Assembly (NCBI GenBank): GCA_002441395.1
Contig: DJVZ01000018.1
Span: 58,910 to 100,063, forward strand
Direction: 5' to 3'
DNA: 41,154 nt
DNA from: Spirochaetaceae bacterium UBA6243
Lineage (GTDB): Bacteria; Spirochaetota; Spirochaetia; Treponematales; Rectinemataceae
Shown one piece after another: positions 16,672 through 24,735 of the stretch (positions are counted from its first letter, which is position 1; each line of letters begins with the position of its first letter). A program made the position numbers and the translations under genes. The notes beneath the pieces were generated by a model. The model did not search any database. It was not told the origin of the DNA and saw only the letters and a program-made list of their open reading frames with translations.

Positions 16672-16740
16672 CATTCTTTTCGTTTCACACGTGTATTTTC
16701 CTCTTTTTCCCATTACACTTGGTATTGAAAGGAGATGCCC
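16610..16740 (+). promoter_or_regulatory. Putative attenuator region between leader ORF and argC
   Basis: A hairpin with a perfect 7-bp stem (TGCGAAG, AACC loop, CTTCGCA; 16610-16627) contains the first Arg codons of the leader, so a stalled ribosome would melt it. CGTCG (16639-16643) can pair with CGACG (16663-16667), again enclosing Arg codons. After the leader stop, 16670-16720 is strongly pyrimidine-rich and G-poor, with no canonical hairpin-plus-T-run. Rho-dependent termination or sequestration of the argC SD (AAGGAG, 16729-16734) by the upstream CCTCTTTT is therefore more plausible than an intrinsic terminator. Confidence 0.35.
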
Positions 16741-17790
16741 ATGATTCATGTGGGTGTTTTGGGAGCCACTGGCTACGCGGGGCTCGAATTGACCAGAATT
16801 TTGCTTCAGCATCCCGAAGTGGGCGTGCTGAGCGCCTCGTCCGTGAGTTTTGAAGGGGAATCGCTCGAAGATGTCTATCCTTCGATGGTGAACCGACAGG
16901 ATAGTGTAGCGCTCCCCGCGCTCGAAAAAGCGGAAAAGGTCATTGCAAAGGCGGAGGTTGTTTTTTCATGTCTGCCCCACGGCCATGCCGAAGAGGCAGG
17001 GTATCAGTGTGTGACGGCATCCAAACCGTTCATCGATATTTCAGCGGATTTCAGGTTCGGTCCGCACGAAGATACTTTCAAAAAGTGGTATGGCGCGGGC
17101 TACCATTATCCGGACCTGCACGCGCAGGCGGTATATGGGCTTCCCGAGCTGCACCGCGAGGCGATTGAGTCGGCAAGGCTCATCGCGAATCCCGGTTGCT
17201 ATCCGACATCCGCTGAACTCGGTCTCATGCCGGTCATCCAGGAAGGCATCGTCGATCTTTCGAGCATTGTGATCACTTCGATGTCGGGGGTTACAGGCGC
17301 GGGACGGGAACCGAGCCAGACCACACACTACCCCGAGGCCGCGGACGCCGTCTCTCCTTACAAGGTCGGCGCCCACAGGCATCAGCCCGAGATCGACCTC
17401 CTGCTCTCGGAAATGGCGGGTACGTCCGTGCAGAGCGTATTCACCCCGATTCTGGCGCCCATGAACAGGGGCATCGTCAGCACGATCTGTTTCAGGCTTG
17501 CGCGCCATCTGTCAGTGGCAGATCTGTATGCGATCTATGCAAAGCGTTATGCGGGCGAACCCTTCGTGCGGGTGCTGCCGCTTGGGAGCACGGCTTCGAA
17601 TCGCTTCGTCAAGTTTTCGAACTACTGCGATATTTCGGTGCATCTGTCCGCGGACGGCGAACGGGCCGTCATCATTTCGGCCATAGACAACATGGTAAAA
17701 GGCGCGGCCGGTCAGGCCGTGCAGAATATGAATATTCTCCTGGGCTTCGAAGAAACAGAGGGGCTCAGGTTCATTCCACCTGCATTCTAG
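16741..17790 (+). CDS. argC: N-acetyl-gamma-glutamyl-phosphate reductase
   Basis: The 349-aa protein catalyses the NADPH-dependent reduction of N-acetylglutamyl phosphate to the semialdehyde. It begins with the Rossmann motif GATGYAG (about residues 7-13). The catalytic Cys is in the family signature NPGCYPT near residue 147, and HRHQPEI-type and MNRGI segments confirm type 1 ArgC. I chose ATG 16741 over the in-frame ATG at 16735 because the latter overlaps the AAGGAG ribosome site. It is the first gene of argCJBD, 16 nt before argJ, and follows the Arg-rich leader. Confidence 0.95.
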   Translation: MIHVGVLGATGYAGLELTRILLQHPEVGVLSASSVSFEGESLEDVYPSMVNRQDSVALPALEKAEKVIAKAEVVFSCLPHGHAEEAGYQCVTASKPFIDISADFRFGPHEDTFKKWYGAGYHYPDLHAQAVYGLPELHREAIESARLIANPGCYPTSAELGLMPVIQEGIVDLSSIVITSMSGVTGAGREPSQTTHYPEAADAVSPYKVGAHRHQPEIDLLLSEMAGTSVQSVFTPILAPMNRGIVSTICFRLARHLSVADLYAIYAKRYAGEPFVRVLPLGSTASNRFVKFSNYCDISVHLSADGERAVIISAIDNMVKGAAGQAVQNMNILLGFEETEGLRFIPPAF

Positions 17791-17806
17791 GATTAAGGAG
17801 GGTGCG

Positions 17807-19024
17807 ATGAAACAAACCCGGGGCGGTATCACTGCCGCCAAAGGATTTTTGGCTTCCGGCATTCATGTCGGGATTCGCAAAAATAGAGAGAAGAAGGATC
17901 TGGCCCTGATATGGTCCGAAGTGCCCTGCGCCGCGGCCGCCGTCTACACGACGAACCGGGTCAAGGGTCAGCCCCTCATCGTGACAGAGGAGCACCTCGC
18001 CGATGGCCGTGCCCAGGCGATCATCGTCAATTCGGGCAACGCGAATACCTGCACGGGCGAAGAAGGCATGAAAGCTGCGCGTCGCATGACCGAGCTTGTC
18101 GCGCAGAATATGCCGGTCAAAGCCGAAGACGTCATCGTGGCCTCCACTGGCGTCATAGGCCAGCAGCTCGATGTTTCTGTCATCGAAGCGGGCATGCCCG
18201 AGCTGGTGCAGGCGCTTTCCAAGGGCGGTTCGATCGACGCGCGCGAAGCCATCATGACCACCGATACGATGAAGAAAGAAATTTCGGTGGTAGAAGAAAT
18301 TGGCGGCGTTCCGGTGACCATCGGCGCCATCGCGAAAGGCTCGGGCATGATTCATCCCAACATGGCGACCATGCTCGGCTTTATCACGACCGATTGCGCG
18401 ATCACCTCGCCGATGCTCGACAAGGCCCTCAAGGATGTGGTGCGCAAGAGCTTCAACCGCGTCAGCGTCGACGGGGATACCTCCACAAACGATATGGTCG
18501 CCGTGCTCGCGAATGGCATGGCGGGCAATCCTCCCATCGAGAAAGAAGATGTAAATTATGGCGAATTTCGCGATGCCCTCGAATTTGTCTGCGTCGAGCT
18601 CGCCAAGATGATCGCGCGCGACGGCGAAGGCGCGACGCGACTGGTCGAGTGCACGGTGAGTGGCGCGGTTTCCGAAGATCAGGCCGAGGCGCTGGCGAAG
18701 GGCATCATCACTTCGAGCCTCGTGAAGGCGGCGATGTTCGGCGCCGACGCGAACTGGGGCCGCATTCTGTGCGCCATGGGCTATAGCAGGGACGATTTCG
18801 ATCCGGACAAAGTTGATGTTTCCTTTGAGAGCCCGCGGGGCTATATTGAAGTGTGCAGGGCCGGCGCACCCCTCCCCTTCAACGAGGAAAGGGCAAAGAA
18901 AATCCTCAACAATCAGGAAGTGGAAATTATCGTGGATCTGCACGCGGGCGACGCGGAAGTCACCGCGTGGGGCTGCGATCTTTCGTACGAGTATGTGCGG
19001 ATCAATGGCGATTATCGAACTTAA
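17807..19024 (+). CDS. argJ: Glutamate N-acetyltransferase / ornithine acetyltransferase
   Basis: The 405-aa length fits ArgJ, an Ntn-fold enzyme that moves the acetyl group from N-acetylornithine to glutamate, making the pathway cyclic. The autocleavage site is visible in HPNMATMLGF, with the Thr of ATML as the new N-terminal nucleophile near residue 190. Upstream is the oxyanion-type ASTGVIGQ segment, and the C-terminus has the usual DLSYEYVRING-type ending. AAGGAGG lies 6-8 nt before the start. No argA-like gene is present, consistent with acetyl recycling, although whether it is mono- or bifunctional cannot be read off. Confidence 0.95.
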   Translation: MKQTRGGITAAKGFLASGIHVGIRKNREKKDLALIWSEVPCAAAAVYTTNRVKGQPLIVTEEHLADGRAQAIIVNSGNANTCTGEEGMKAARRMTELVAQNMPVKAEDVIVASTGVIGQQLDVSVIEAGMPELVQALSKGGSIDAREAIMTTDTMKKEISVVEEIGGVPVTIGAIAKGSGMIHPNMATMLGFITTDCAITSPMLDKALKDVVRKSFNRVSVDGDTSTNDMVAVLANGMAGNPPIEKEDVNYGEFRDALEFVCVELAKMIARDGEGATRLVECTVSGAVSEDQAEALAKGIITSSLVKAAMFGADANWGRILCAMGYSRDDFDPDKVDVSFESPRGYIEVCRAGAPLPFNEERAKKILNNQEVEIIVDLHAGDAEVTAWGCDLSYEYVRINGDYRT

Positions 19025-19035
19025 GGGGCGTGAAT

Positions 19036-19896
19036 ATGGATGATCAATTCAATGCGGATGTGTTGATAGAAGCATTGCCGTACCTTCGCAGATTCAGCGG
19101 CAAAATCATCGTCATCAAATACGGCGGTGCGGCCATGATCAATGAAGGCGTGCGCCAGACCGTCATTCAGGACCTCATCCTCATGCAGCAAGTGGGCATG
19201 AAACCGGTCCTCGTACACGGCGGTGGTCCCGAAATAGACCGTATGCTTAAAAAATTCAACAAAGAAACGGTGTCTGTCGAAGGCTTACGCTACACCGACG
19301 ACGAAACGATGGAAATCGTGCAGATGGTGCTTGCCGGCAAAGTAAACAAGGACCTTGTCGAACTTTTTTCGAGGACGGGGGGGAAAGCCGTCGGTATCTG
19401 CGGCAGCGACGGCGGGCTTTTCATGGCCAAGCGTCTGCGCAAGAACGGCCAGGACCTTGGCCTCGTCGGCGACATTCAGGCCGTCAACACCGAGATGGTC
19501 CGCGTGCTCCTGGACAACGGCATCATTCCCGTAGTGGCGAGCATCGCCCTCAGAAGCGACGAAGAGTGCGGCTTCTACAACGTGAATGCCGACACCGCGG
19601 CGGGAGCGCTCGCGATCGCGCTCAAAGCCGAAAAGCTCATTCTGCTGACGGATGTCCCCGGCGTCATGGAAGACAAGACGGATCTCGGAACACTCATCCG
19701 CGAAATGGATGTGCAGATGGCCAAAACTCTCATGAAGAAGGGCGTCATAAAGGCAGGCATGATTCCCAAGGTTGAAGGATGTCTGCAGGCTATCGCCCAG
19801 GGCGTGAGCGCGGCGCACATCGTCGATGGGCGTTCGCCACATTCTCTTCTGGTGGAATTATTTACTGATACCGGTATGGGGACGATGATACGATGA
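19036..19896 (+). CDS. argB: Acetylglutamate kinase
   Basis: The 286-aa amino-acid kinase phosphorylates N-acetylglutamate, usually the feedback-regulated step. Motifs are KYGGAAM (catalytic Lys, about residue 26), VHGGGPEIDRM and the ATP-site segment LLTDVPGVMEDK near 200. The N-terminal extension of about 20 residues (MDDQFNADVLIEALPYLRRF) resembles the helix that mediates hexamer formation in arginine-sensitive ArgB enzymes, so feedback by arginine is likely (inference). I chose ATG 19036, with AAGGGG upstream; the open frame to 18853 overlaps argJ. Its stop overlaps the argD start (ATGA). Confidence 0.95.
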   Translation: MDDQFNADVLIEALPYLRRFSGKIIVIKYGGAAMINEGVRQTVIQDLILMQQVGMKPVLVHGGGPEIDRMLKKFNKETVSVEGLRYTDDETMEIVQMVLAGKVNKDLVELFSRTGGKAVGICGSDGGLFMAKRLRKNGQDLGLVGDIQAVNTEMVRVLLDNGIIPVVASIALRSDEECGFYNVNADTAAGALAIALKAEKLILLTDVPGVMEDKTDLGTLIREMDVQMAKTLMKKGVIKAGMIPKVEGCLQAIAQGVSAAHIVDGRSPHSLLVELFTDTGMGTMIR

Positions 19897-21062
19897 AAGA
19901 ACGATTCATGAATACGTATGCGCGGACCGGCCTTGTGCTGGATCATGGCGCGGGCGCGCGGCTTTTTGCGGCAGACGGGACTGAATATATCGATTTTACG
20001 GCGGGAATCGGCGTGAATTCGCTGGGACACGGGCATCCGAAGCTCGTGGCGGCGATTGCGGCCCAGGCGGCGAAGCTCATGCATGTTTCCAACTACTTCA
20101 TGACGCCGCCTTCGATGGAACTTGCGGACAGGCTGACCGAGGCAACGGGCTTCGACACGGTGTTTTTCTGCAATTCCGGCGCCGAGGCAAACGAGGGCAT
20201 GTTCAAACTGGCGCGCAAGTATGGCTCGTCGAAGAACCCGGACAAGAATGTCATCGTGACCCTGAAGCAGTCATTCCACGGGCGGACGATCACCACGGTC
20301 ACGGCGACCGGGCAGGACAAGTTCCACAGGTTTTTCGGGCCGTTCACGCCGGGTTTTGCCTATGTTGAGCCGGAAGATATAGGCGCGCTGGACGCGCTGC
20401 TCGGGCCGAATGTGTGCGCCTTTGTATTCGAGCCGATTCAGGGCGAGGGCGGAGTGCGTCTGATCTCGAAGGGCTATCTGCAGGCGGCCGAGAAGATGTG
20501 CCGCGAACGGGACATCCTCTTCTGCGCGGATGAGGTGCAGACGGGGATTGGCCGGACGGGGGCGTTGCTTGCCTGCGAGCGGCTGGGGCTGCGGCCGGAT
20601 GTGACGGCGGTAGCGAAGGGGCTGGCTGGCGGCGTGCCTGTCGGGGCCATTCTGGCGCGCGGCGCGGCGGCCGATGTGTTCCAGCCGGGGGATCACGGGA
20701 CCACCTTCGGTGGCGGCCCCCTTGCTGCGTCGGCGGCGTTGGTCGTGCTCTCCGAGCTCGATTCGCCGGGCTTTCTCGATGAAGTGGATAAAAAAGGTCG
20801 ACATCTCATGTCGCTTGTGGAAGGCCTCAGGCATCCCCTTGTGAAGGACGTGAGAGGCATGGGGCTCATGGTCGGCATCGGCGTCGTGGTCGACCCGCAC
20901 GAGGTGGTCGACGCCGCGAGGGCGCACAATCTTCTCGTGCTGACCGCGGGCGACGACACGGTACGGCTTCTGCCTCCACTCGTCATCACCATGGAAGACA
21001 TAGACGCGGGCGCCGCGGCGCTCAAACTGGCGCTGGACGACGTCGAGAAAGCGCACGGATAA
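19893..21062 (+). CDS. argD: Acetylornithine aminotransferase
   Basis: The 389-aa class-III PLP aminotransferase converts N-acetylglutamate semialdehyde to N-acetylornithine. Visible features are FTAGIGVNSLGH, the PLP-phosphate segment NSGAEANEG, the cofactor Asp in FCADEVQTG and the Schiff-base Lys in AVAKGLAGGVPVGA. The ATGA overlap with argB supports the start at 19893; a second ATG at 19908 (MNTYART) also fits the family N-terminus. argF, argG and argH are not in the window, so the cluster as seen supplies N-acetylornithine and ornithine. A strong terminator follows. Confidence 0.94.
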   Translation: MKERFMNTYARTGLVLDHGAGARLFAADGTEYIDFTAGIGVNSLGHGHPKLVAAIAAQAAKLMHVSNYFMTPPSMELADRLTEATGFDTVFFCNSGAEANEGMFKLARKYGSSKNPDKNVIVTLKQSFHGRTITTVTATGQDKFHRFFGPFTPGFAYVEPEDIGALDALLGPNVCAFVFEPIQGEGGVRLISKGYLQAAEKMCRERDILFCADEVQTGIGRTGALLACERLGLRPDVTAVAKGLAGGVPVGAILARGAAADVFQPGDHGTTFGGGPLAASAALVVLSELDSPGFLDEVDKKGRHLMSLVEGLRHPLVKDVRGMGLMVGIGVVVDPHEVVDAARAHNLLVLTAGDDTVRLLPPLVITMEDIDAGAAALKLALDDVEKAHG

Positions 21063-21085
21063 TCGGTCATACCGAAGCAATAATC

Positions 21086-21138
21086 AGGCAGGGGACTGCG
21101 TCCACACTTATTGTCCGTGGTGAGTTCCCTGCCTTTTT
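21086..21138 (+). terminator. Rho-independent terminator of argCJBD
   Basis: The arms GGCAGGGGACT (21087-21097) and AGTTCCCTGCC (21123-21133) form an 11-bp stem with one G-U pair, followed by TTTTTT. The loop region holds a second small dyad. It starts 24 nt after the argD stop. This is the clearest intrinsic terminator in the window. Confidence 0.9.
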
Positions 21139-21211
21139 TACTCTGGACAGATCCCCTGCAGTCGCGCGATAATTTCCTGTTTATTTCGATTCAGATTCAC
21201 AAGGAGCACGC

Positions 21212-22336
21212 ATGAACACTACGAAATACTTCCGGCGGCGCGCCGGGCTCGCGGCGGAGCTTGGGCGGCACGGGCTCGCCGCGGTGATGATTTCCGATTT
21301 TGAGCACGGGAGGGACTCTTCGCTCAGATATCTCTGCGGACAGCCATCGGACGCGATGCTGGTGGTGGACGCAAAGGGTGTATCGGTGCTCATCGCCTGG
21401 GACATCAACATGGCGAATCGTATGGGCGATGCGGATCACATTCTTTCCTATACCGATTTCGGGCGCCAGGCGAGCGACGCTCTCCGCGCCGCGCTGAACC
21501 TTCTGGCTGTCCCGCAGGGTGCTAAGATCGCGGTCCCCTCTTCCATGCCGTATCCGGATTACATTGAGCTTGTACAGGCGTTTGAAGCATTTGACCTCGT
21601 CTGCGAAAGAAGCGGCATCGACATGTTCATCAGGGAGATGCGGGCCAGGAAGGATGCCGATGAGACCGGGTTTTACCGTCGCATTGCCTCATACACCGAT
21701 CAGCTCATGGATATGGTCGAGAAGGAGATTGCTGCGGGAATGCTTTCGACCGAGCTCGATGTGGCGCTTTTTCTGGAGCGCGAGGCGCGGCGAATGGGCG
21801 CTGAGGGGATGGGCTTCGAGACACTCGCCGCAGGGCCTGGGCGATCATTCGGAATTCATGCCTTTCCGGCTTTTACAAGCGGGCCTTTTGCGAATGCGGG
21901 GCTTTCGATTCTGGATTTCGGCGCACGTTTTGAAGGCTACACGAGCGACGTGACGATGAGTTTTGTGAGTGATGTGCTCAGTCAGGAACAAAAAACGATG
22001 ATCGATCTCGTCGAGGAAGCGCACCGCATCGCCGTGGAGGCATGCGGGCCGGGGGTGCCTCTCCTGAAGGTGGCGACGCTCGTCGACGACCTGTTCAAGA
22101 AAGCAGGCTGGTTCATGCCACATTCGCTCGGCCACGGCATCGGGCTCGACGCGCATGAGGCGCCGATGCTCAGCATGCGCGCGTCGCCGGAGGCTCTGCT
22201 GCAGCCGGGGCATATCGTCACCATCGAACCGGGGCTCTATCATCCTGAGTTCGGAGGAGTGCGCCTCGAAAATGACGTGCTCATCACGGAGACTGGAGCC
22301 GAAGTGCTCACGCATTCAAGAATTGTGAGGCTTTGA
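21212..22336 (+). CDS. M24 family (Xaa-Pro-type) metallopeptidase
   Basis: The 374-aa protein has an N-terminal creatinase-like domain (about 1-130) and a C-terminal pita-bread catalytic domain. The five metal ligands can be placed: Asp in LDFGARFEGYTSD (both Asp residues), His in HSLGHGIGLDAHE, Glu in TIEPGLY and Glu in VRLENDVLI. Enzymes of this group are cytosolic aminopeptidases or dipeptidases acting at Xaa-Pro bonds, but substrate range varies and I leave the symbol blank. AAGGAG lies 6 nt before the ATG, and the gene stands alone after the arg operon terminator, converging on pyrC. Confidence 0.9.
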   Translation: MNTTKYFRRRAGLAAELGRHGLAAVMISDFEHGRDSSLRYLCGQPSDAMLVVDAKGVSVLIAWDINMANRMGDADHILSYTDFGRQASDALRAALNLLAVPQGAKIAVPSSMPYPDYIELVQAFEAFDLVCERSGIDMFIREMRARKDADETGFYRRIASYTDQLMDMVEKEIAAGMLSTELDVALFLEREARRMGAEGMGFETLAAGPGRSFGIHAFPAFTSGPFANAGLSILDFGARFEGYTSDVTMSFVSDVLSQEQKTMIDLVEEAHRIAVEACGPGVPLLKVATLVDDLFKKAGWFMPHSLGHGIGLDAHEAPMLSMRASPEALLQPGHIVTIEPGLYHPEFGGVRLENDVLITETGAEVLTHSRIVRL

Positions 22337-22365
22337 GCAGGGAGCCGCATCAGCCGCGGCGCCCG

Positions 22366-23400
22366 CTAGTTTCGCGCCACGCGCCACTCGAGCGTCTGTC
22401 CCGCGCACATGGGAACCGCGCCTCCGAGGAGTTTCGGCACTTCCCATGGACTGCGCTCCAGCGTGATCGTGCGAGAGTTGAGCGGCAGCCCGTAGAATGC
22501 CGCCCCGCGTTCCGTCATGAAGGGGATGAGCGAATCAAGGCTCCCCAGCGAATCGAAGAGACCGACGAGCGCGGGCAGGGCGCTCGGCGACGAGTAGACT
22601 CCAGATGCCGCCGCGCCACACTCTTTTTTTTCGCGCGGATGCGGCGCCGAATCGCTGCCGAAAAAGAATTTTTTCGAGCCGGAGAGCACCGCGGCGCGCA
22701 GGGCGTCCCTGTCGCGGACGAACTTGAGCACGGGCTTGCAGTACAGGTGGGGATGCATCGAATCGCCGATCATGTCGTCGATGGTGAACAGAAGGTGATG
22801 TGCGGTGATGGTAGCGGCAAGATTTTCGGGACCGATTTCGACGAAACGCACGCTCCGCGCGTCGGAGAGGTGCTCCAGCACCACGCGCAGCCGCGGATGG
22901 CGGACAAGCAGATGTTCGACCTGCGGCAGGAAGGCCCGCTCGCGCTCGAGCACGGGGACCTCCGGGTCTTCGCCGTGGATACAGAGTACGAGGCCCCGCG
23001 CCTCCATCGCGTTCAAGGCTTCTTCGACCTCGTCGAATGAGCGGGGACCATCGGCGGCATTGGTCGTGGAGCCCGCAGGGTAGTACTTGCCGGCCACCAC
23101 GCCCGCGCGGGCCAGGGCCTCGACCTCGGCGCCCCGCATCCCGGGCAGAATCTTGAAAGTAAAAAGCGGCTCAAAGCGTTCATTTTCAGGAAGTGTGTCG
23201 AGCGCCCCCCCGACCTCGGCCCGATACGCTTCCAGGCGCGCAAGGTCGGAAACAGGCGGCAGTGTGTTGGGCATGAGGAGGACGCGGCCGAACTGACCCG
23301 CATGCCCGCGCACATATGCCGGGAGCCGCCCGCCCTGCCGGAGATGGGCGTGAAAATCGTCGGGCATGCGAATAGTAAATCGGTCTTGTATCTGGAACAT
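22366..23400 (-). CDS. pyrC: Dihydroorotase (class II)
   Basis: The 344-aa protein matches the short, stand-alone PyrC type that cyclises carbamoyl-aspartate to dihydroorotate in pyrimidine synthesis. Metal-site residues are seen in DFHAHLRQG (two His), GKYYPAG (carbamylated Lys), the His of CIHGED, the His of LEHLSD, and the Asp of GSDSAPH. Substrate-binding MPNT is also present. AGGAGG 5-6 nt upstream fixes the start at 23400 and rules out a much longer open frame to 23670 that overlaps murA. It diverges from murA across 60 bp. Confidence 0.95.
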   Translation of the reverse strand: MFQIQDRFTIRMPDDFHAHLRQGGRLPAYVRGHAGQFGRVLLMPNTLPPVSDLARLEAYRAEVGGALDTLPENERFEPLFTFKILPGMRGAEVEALARAGVVAGKYYPAGSTTNAADGPRSFDEVEEALNAMEARGLVLCIHGEDPEVPVLERERAFLPQVEHLLVRHPRLRVVLEHLSDARSVRFVEIGPENLAATITAHHLLFTIDDMIGDSMHPHLYCKPVLKFVRDRDALRAAVLSGSKKFFFGSDSAPHPREKKECGAAASGVYSSPSALPALVGLFDSLGSLDSLIPFMTERGAAFYGLPLNSRTITLERSPWEVPKLLGGAVPMCAGQTLEWRVARN

Positions 23401-23425
23401 TTCGGCCTCCTGAATATGAGCTTGC

Positions 23426-23454
23426 TTGACCCACTGTGGACCAGCGCATAGAGT
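23426..23454 (+). promoter_or_regulatory. Predicted promoter of murA giving a leaderless mRNA
   Basis: TTGACC (23426-23431) and TAGAGT (23449-23454) are separated by exactly 17 nt. The -10 ends 6 nt before the murA ATG at 23461, so transcription would start at or next to the A of ATG. No Shine-Dalgarno sequence is present. It lies in the 60-bp gap shared with divergent pyrC. Confidence 0.6.
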
Positions 23455-23460
23455 ACAGCT

Positions 23461-24735
23461 ATGGATAAATATATCATCGAAGGCGGCTACCCCATCAAGG
23501 GAACGCTCATGCTTTCTGGCAATAAAAACGCGGCCCTCCCCTGTATCGCCGCTTCTGTGCTGGCCGAAGAACCTGTCACGCTCCGGAACATCCCAGCGAT
23601 CGAAGATGTGCTTGTGATGTTCGACGTCCTGCGGAATCTCGGCGGAACGGTCGGGCAGCTCGACGCACATACATGGCGCATCGATTCGCGGAGCATCTCA
23701 AATTACGAGGTCCCCGAAGAACTTGCGAGAAAAGTGCGCGCTTCGATTCTTTTTGCCGGTCCTCTGACGGCACGCTTCGGCAAGGCAATCCTTCCGCCCC
23801 CGGGCGGCGATACCATAGGCCGCAGGCGCATCGATACGCATATCCTTGCGCTTCAGGAATTGGGCGCGCGCATTACTCTTGAGAATATGCTCACGTTTTC
23901 GGCGGCGAAACTCGTCGGTGCTTCGGTGTTCCTGGATGAGGCCTCGGTGACCGGCACGGAAAATGCGATTATGGCCGCGGTGCTCGCCGAAGGTACCACC
24001 GTGCTCATGAACGCGGCGTGCGAGCCGCACGTCCAGGACCTGTGCAGAATGCTCATCCAGATGGGCGCCGAGATTGAAGGCGCGGGGTCGAACCGGCTCA
24101 CCATTCATGGCAAAAAATCCCTGGGGGGAACTGATTTTGCCATCAGCGCGGATTACATGGAGCTTGGCTCTTTTGTCGGGCTGGCGGCGGTTACTGGTGG
24201 GGACCTGCGAATCGAGGGCGTGTGCGCAGACGATATTCCGCCACTTAAAGTAGGTTTTTCAAAACTCGGTGTCACATGGGAACTCAAAGGCACAGTGTTG
24301 AGGCCCAATACGATGGGCGAGCTTCGTGTCGTGCCCGATATCGGCGGACAGATACCCAAGATCGATGATGCCCCCTGGCCCGGTTTCCCCGCCGACCTGA
24401 CCTCGATCATGACCGTCATCGCAACGCAGGCTGAAGGCGTCGCCCTCATCCACGAGAAAATGTTCGAATCGCGCATGTTTTTTGTGGACAAGCTGATTTC
24501 GATGGGCGCGCGGATTGTGCTCTGCGATCCACACCGTGCCATCGTGTACGGGCCATCGAAGCTTGTCGGGAATGTGCTTGTGTCGCCGGATGTGCGCGCC
24601 GGCATGGCCATGGTCATCGCCGCGCTCTGCGCCGAGGGAACGAGCGTCATTCACAATGTGTACCAAATCGAGCGCGGATACGAGAACCTCGTCGGAAGGC
24701 TCTCGGCGGTTGGCGCACACATCTCTTATTGTTAA
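23461..24735 (+). CDS. murA: UDP-N-acetylglucosamine 1-carboxyvinyltransferase, Cys-to-Asp active-site variant
   Basis: The 424-aa EPT-fold enzyme transfers enolpyruvate from PEP to UDP-GlcNAc, the first committed peptidoglycan step. GNKNAALP (20-27) carries the conserved Lys22. The catalytic loop reads PPPGGDTIGRRR, so the residue equivalent to E. coli Cys115 is Asp117. Asp at this site keeps activity and gives intrinsic fosfomycin resistance in other bacteria with the same substitution. The conserved DDIPPLK and KMFESRMFFVDKL segments are present. It has no SD; a consensus promoter abuts the start codon. The 3' end overlaps the convergent pspA stop by 3-4 bp. Confidence 0.95.
   Translation: MDKYIIEGGYPIKGTLMLSGNKNAALPCIAASVLAEEPVTLRNIPAIEDVLVMFDVLRNLGGTVGQLDAHTWRIDSRSISNYEVPEELARKVRASILFAGPLTARFGKAILPPPGGDTIGRRRIDTHILALQELGARITLENMLTFSAAKLVGASVFLDEASVTGTENAIMAAVLAEGTTVLMNAACEPHVQDLCRMLIQMGAEIEGAGSNRLTIHGKKSLGGTDFAISADYMELGSFVGLAAVTGGDLRIEGVCADDIPPLKVGFSKLGVTWELKGTVLRPNTMGELRVVPDIGGQIPKIDDAPWPGFPADLTSIMTVIATQAEGVALIHEKMFESRMFFVDKLISMGARIVLCDPHRAIVYGPSKLVGNVLVSPDVRAGMAMVIAALCAEGTSVIHNVYQIERGYENLVGRLSAVGAHISYC

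Noticed and set aside
16670..16734. Intrinsic terminator in the arg leader
   Set aside because: ACACGTGT at about 16686 is a palindrome without a loop and is not followed by a clean T-run, so I do not call a terminator.
16548..16853. 101-aa ORF overlapping the arg leader and argC with a His-containing start (TSHHNHL)
   Set aside because: It runs out of frame through the argC start, has no homology I recognise, and only four scattered His; the Arg-rich frame has the better ribosome site and bias.
17771..18943. 390-aa minus-strand ORF opposite argJ
   Set aside because: Antisense shadow of a clear argJ gene; His/Asp/Arg-rich composition is what reverse translation of this codon usage gives.
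22366..23670. Longer pyrC frame starting at 23670
   Set aside because: It overlaps murA on the opposite strand; AGGAGG sits right before the ATG at 23400, which gives the family N-terminus.
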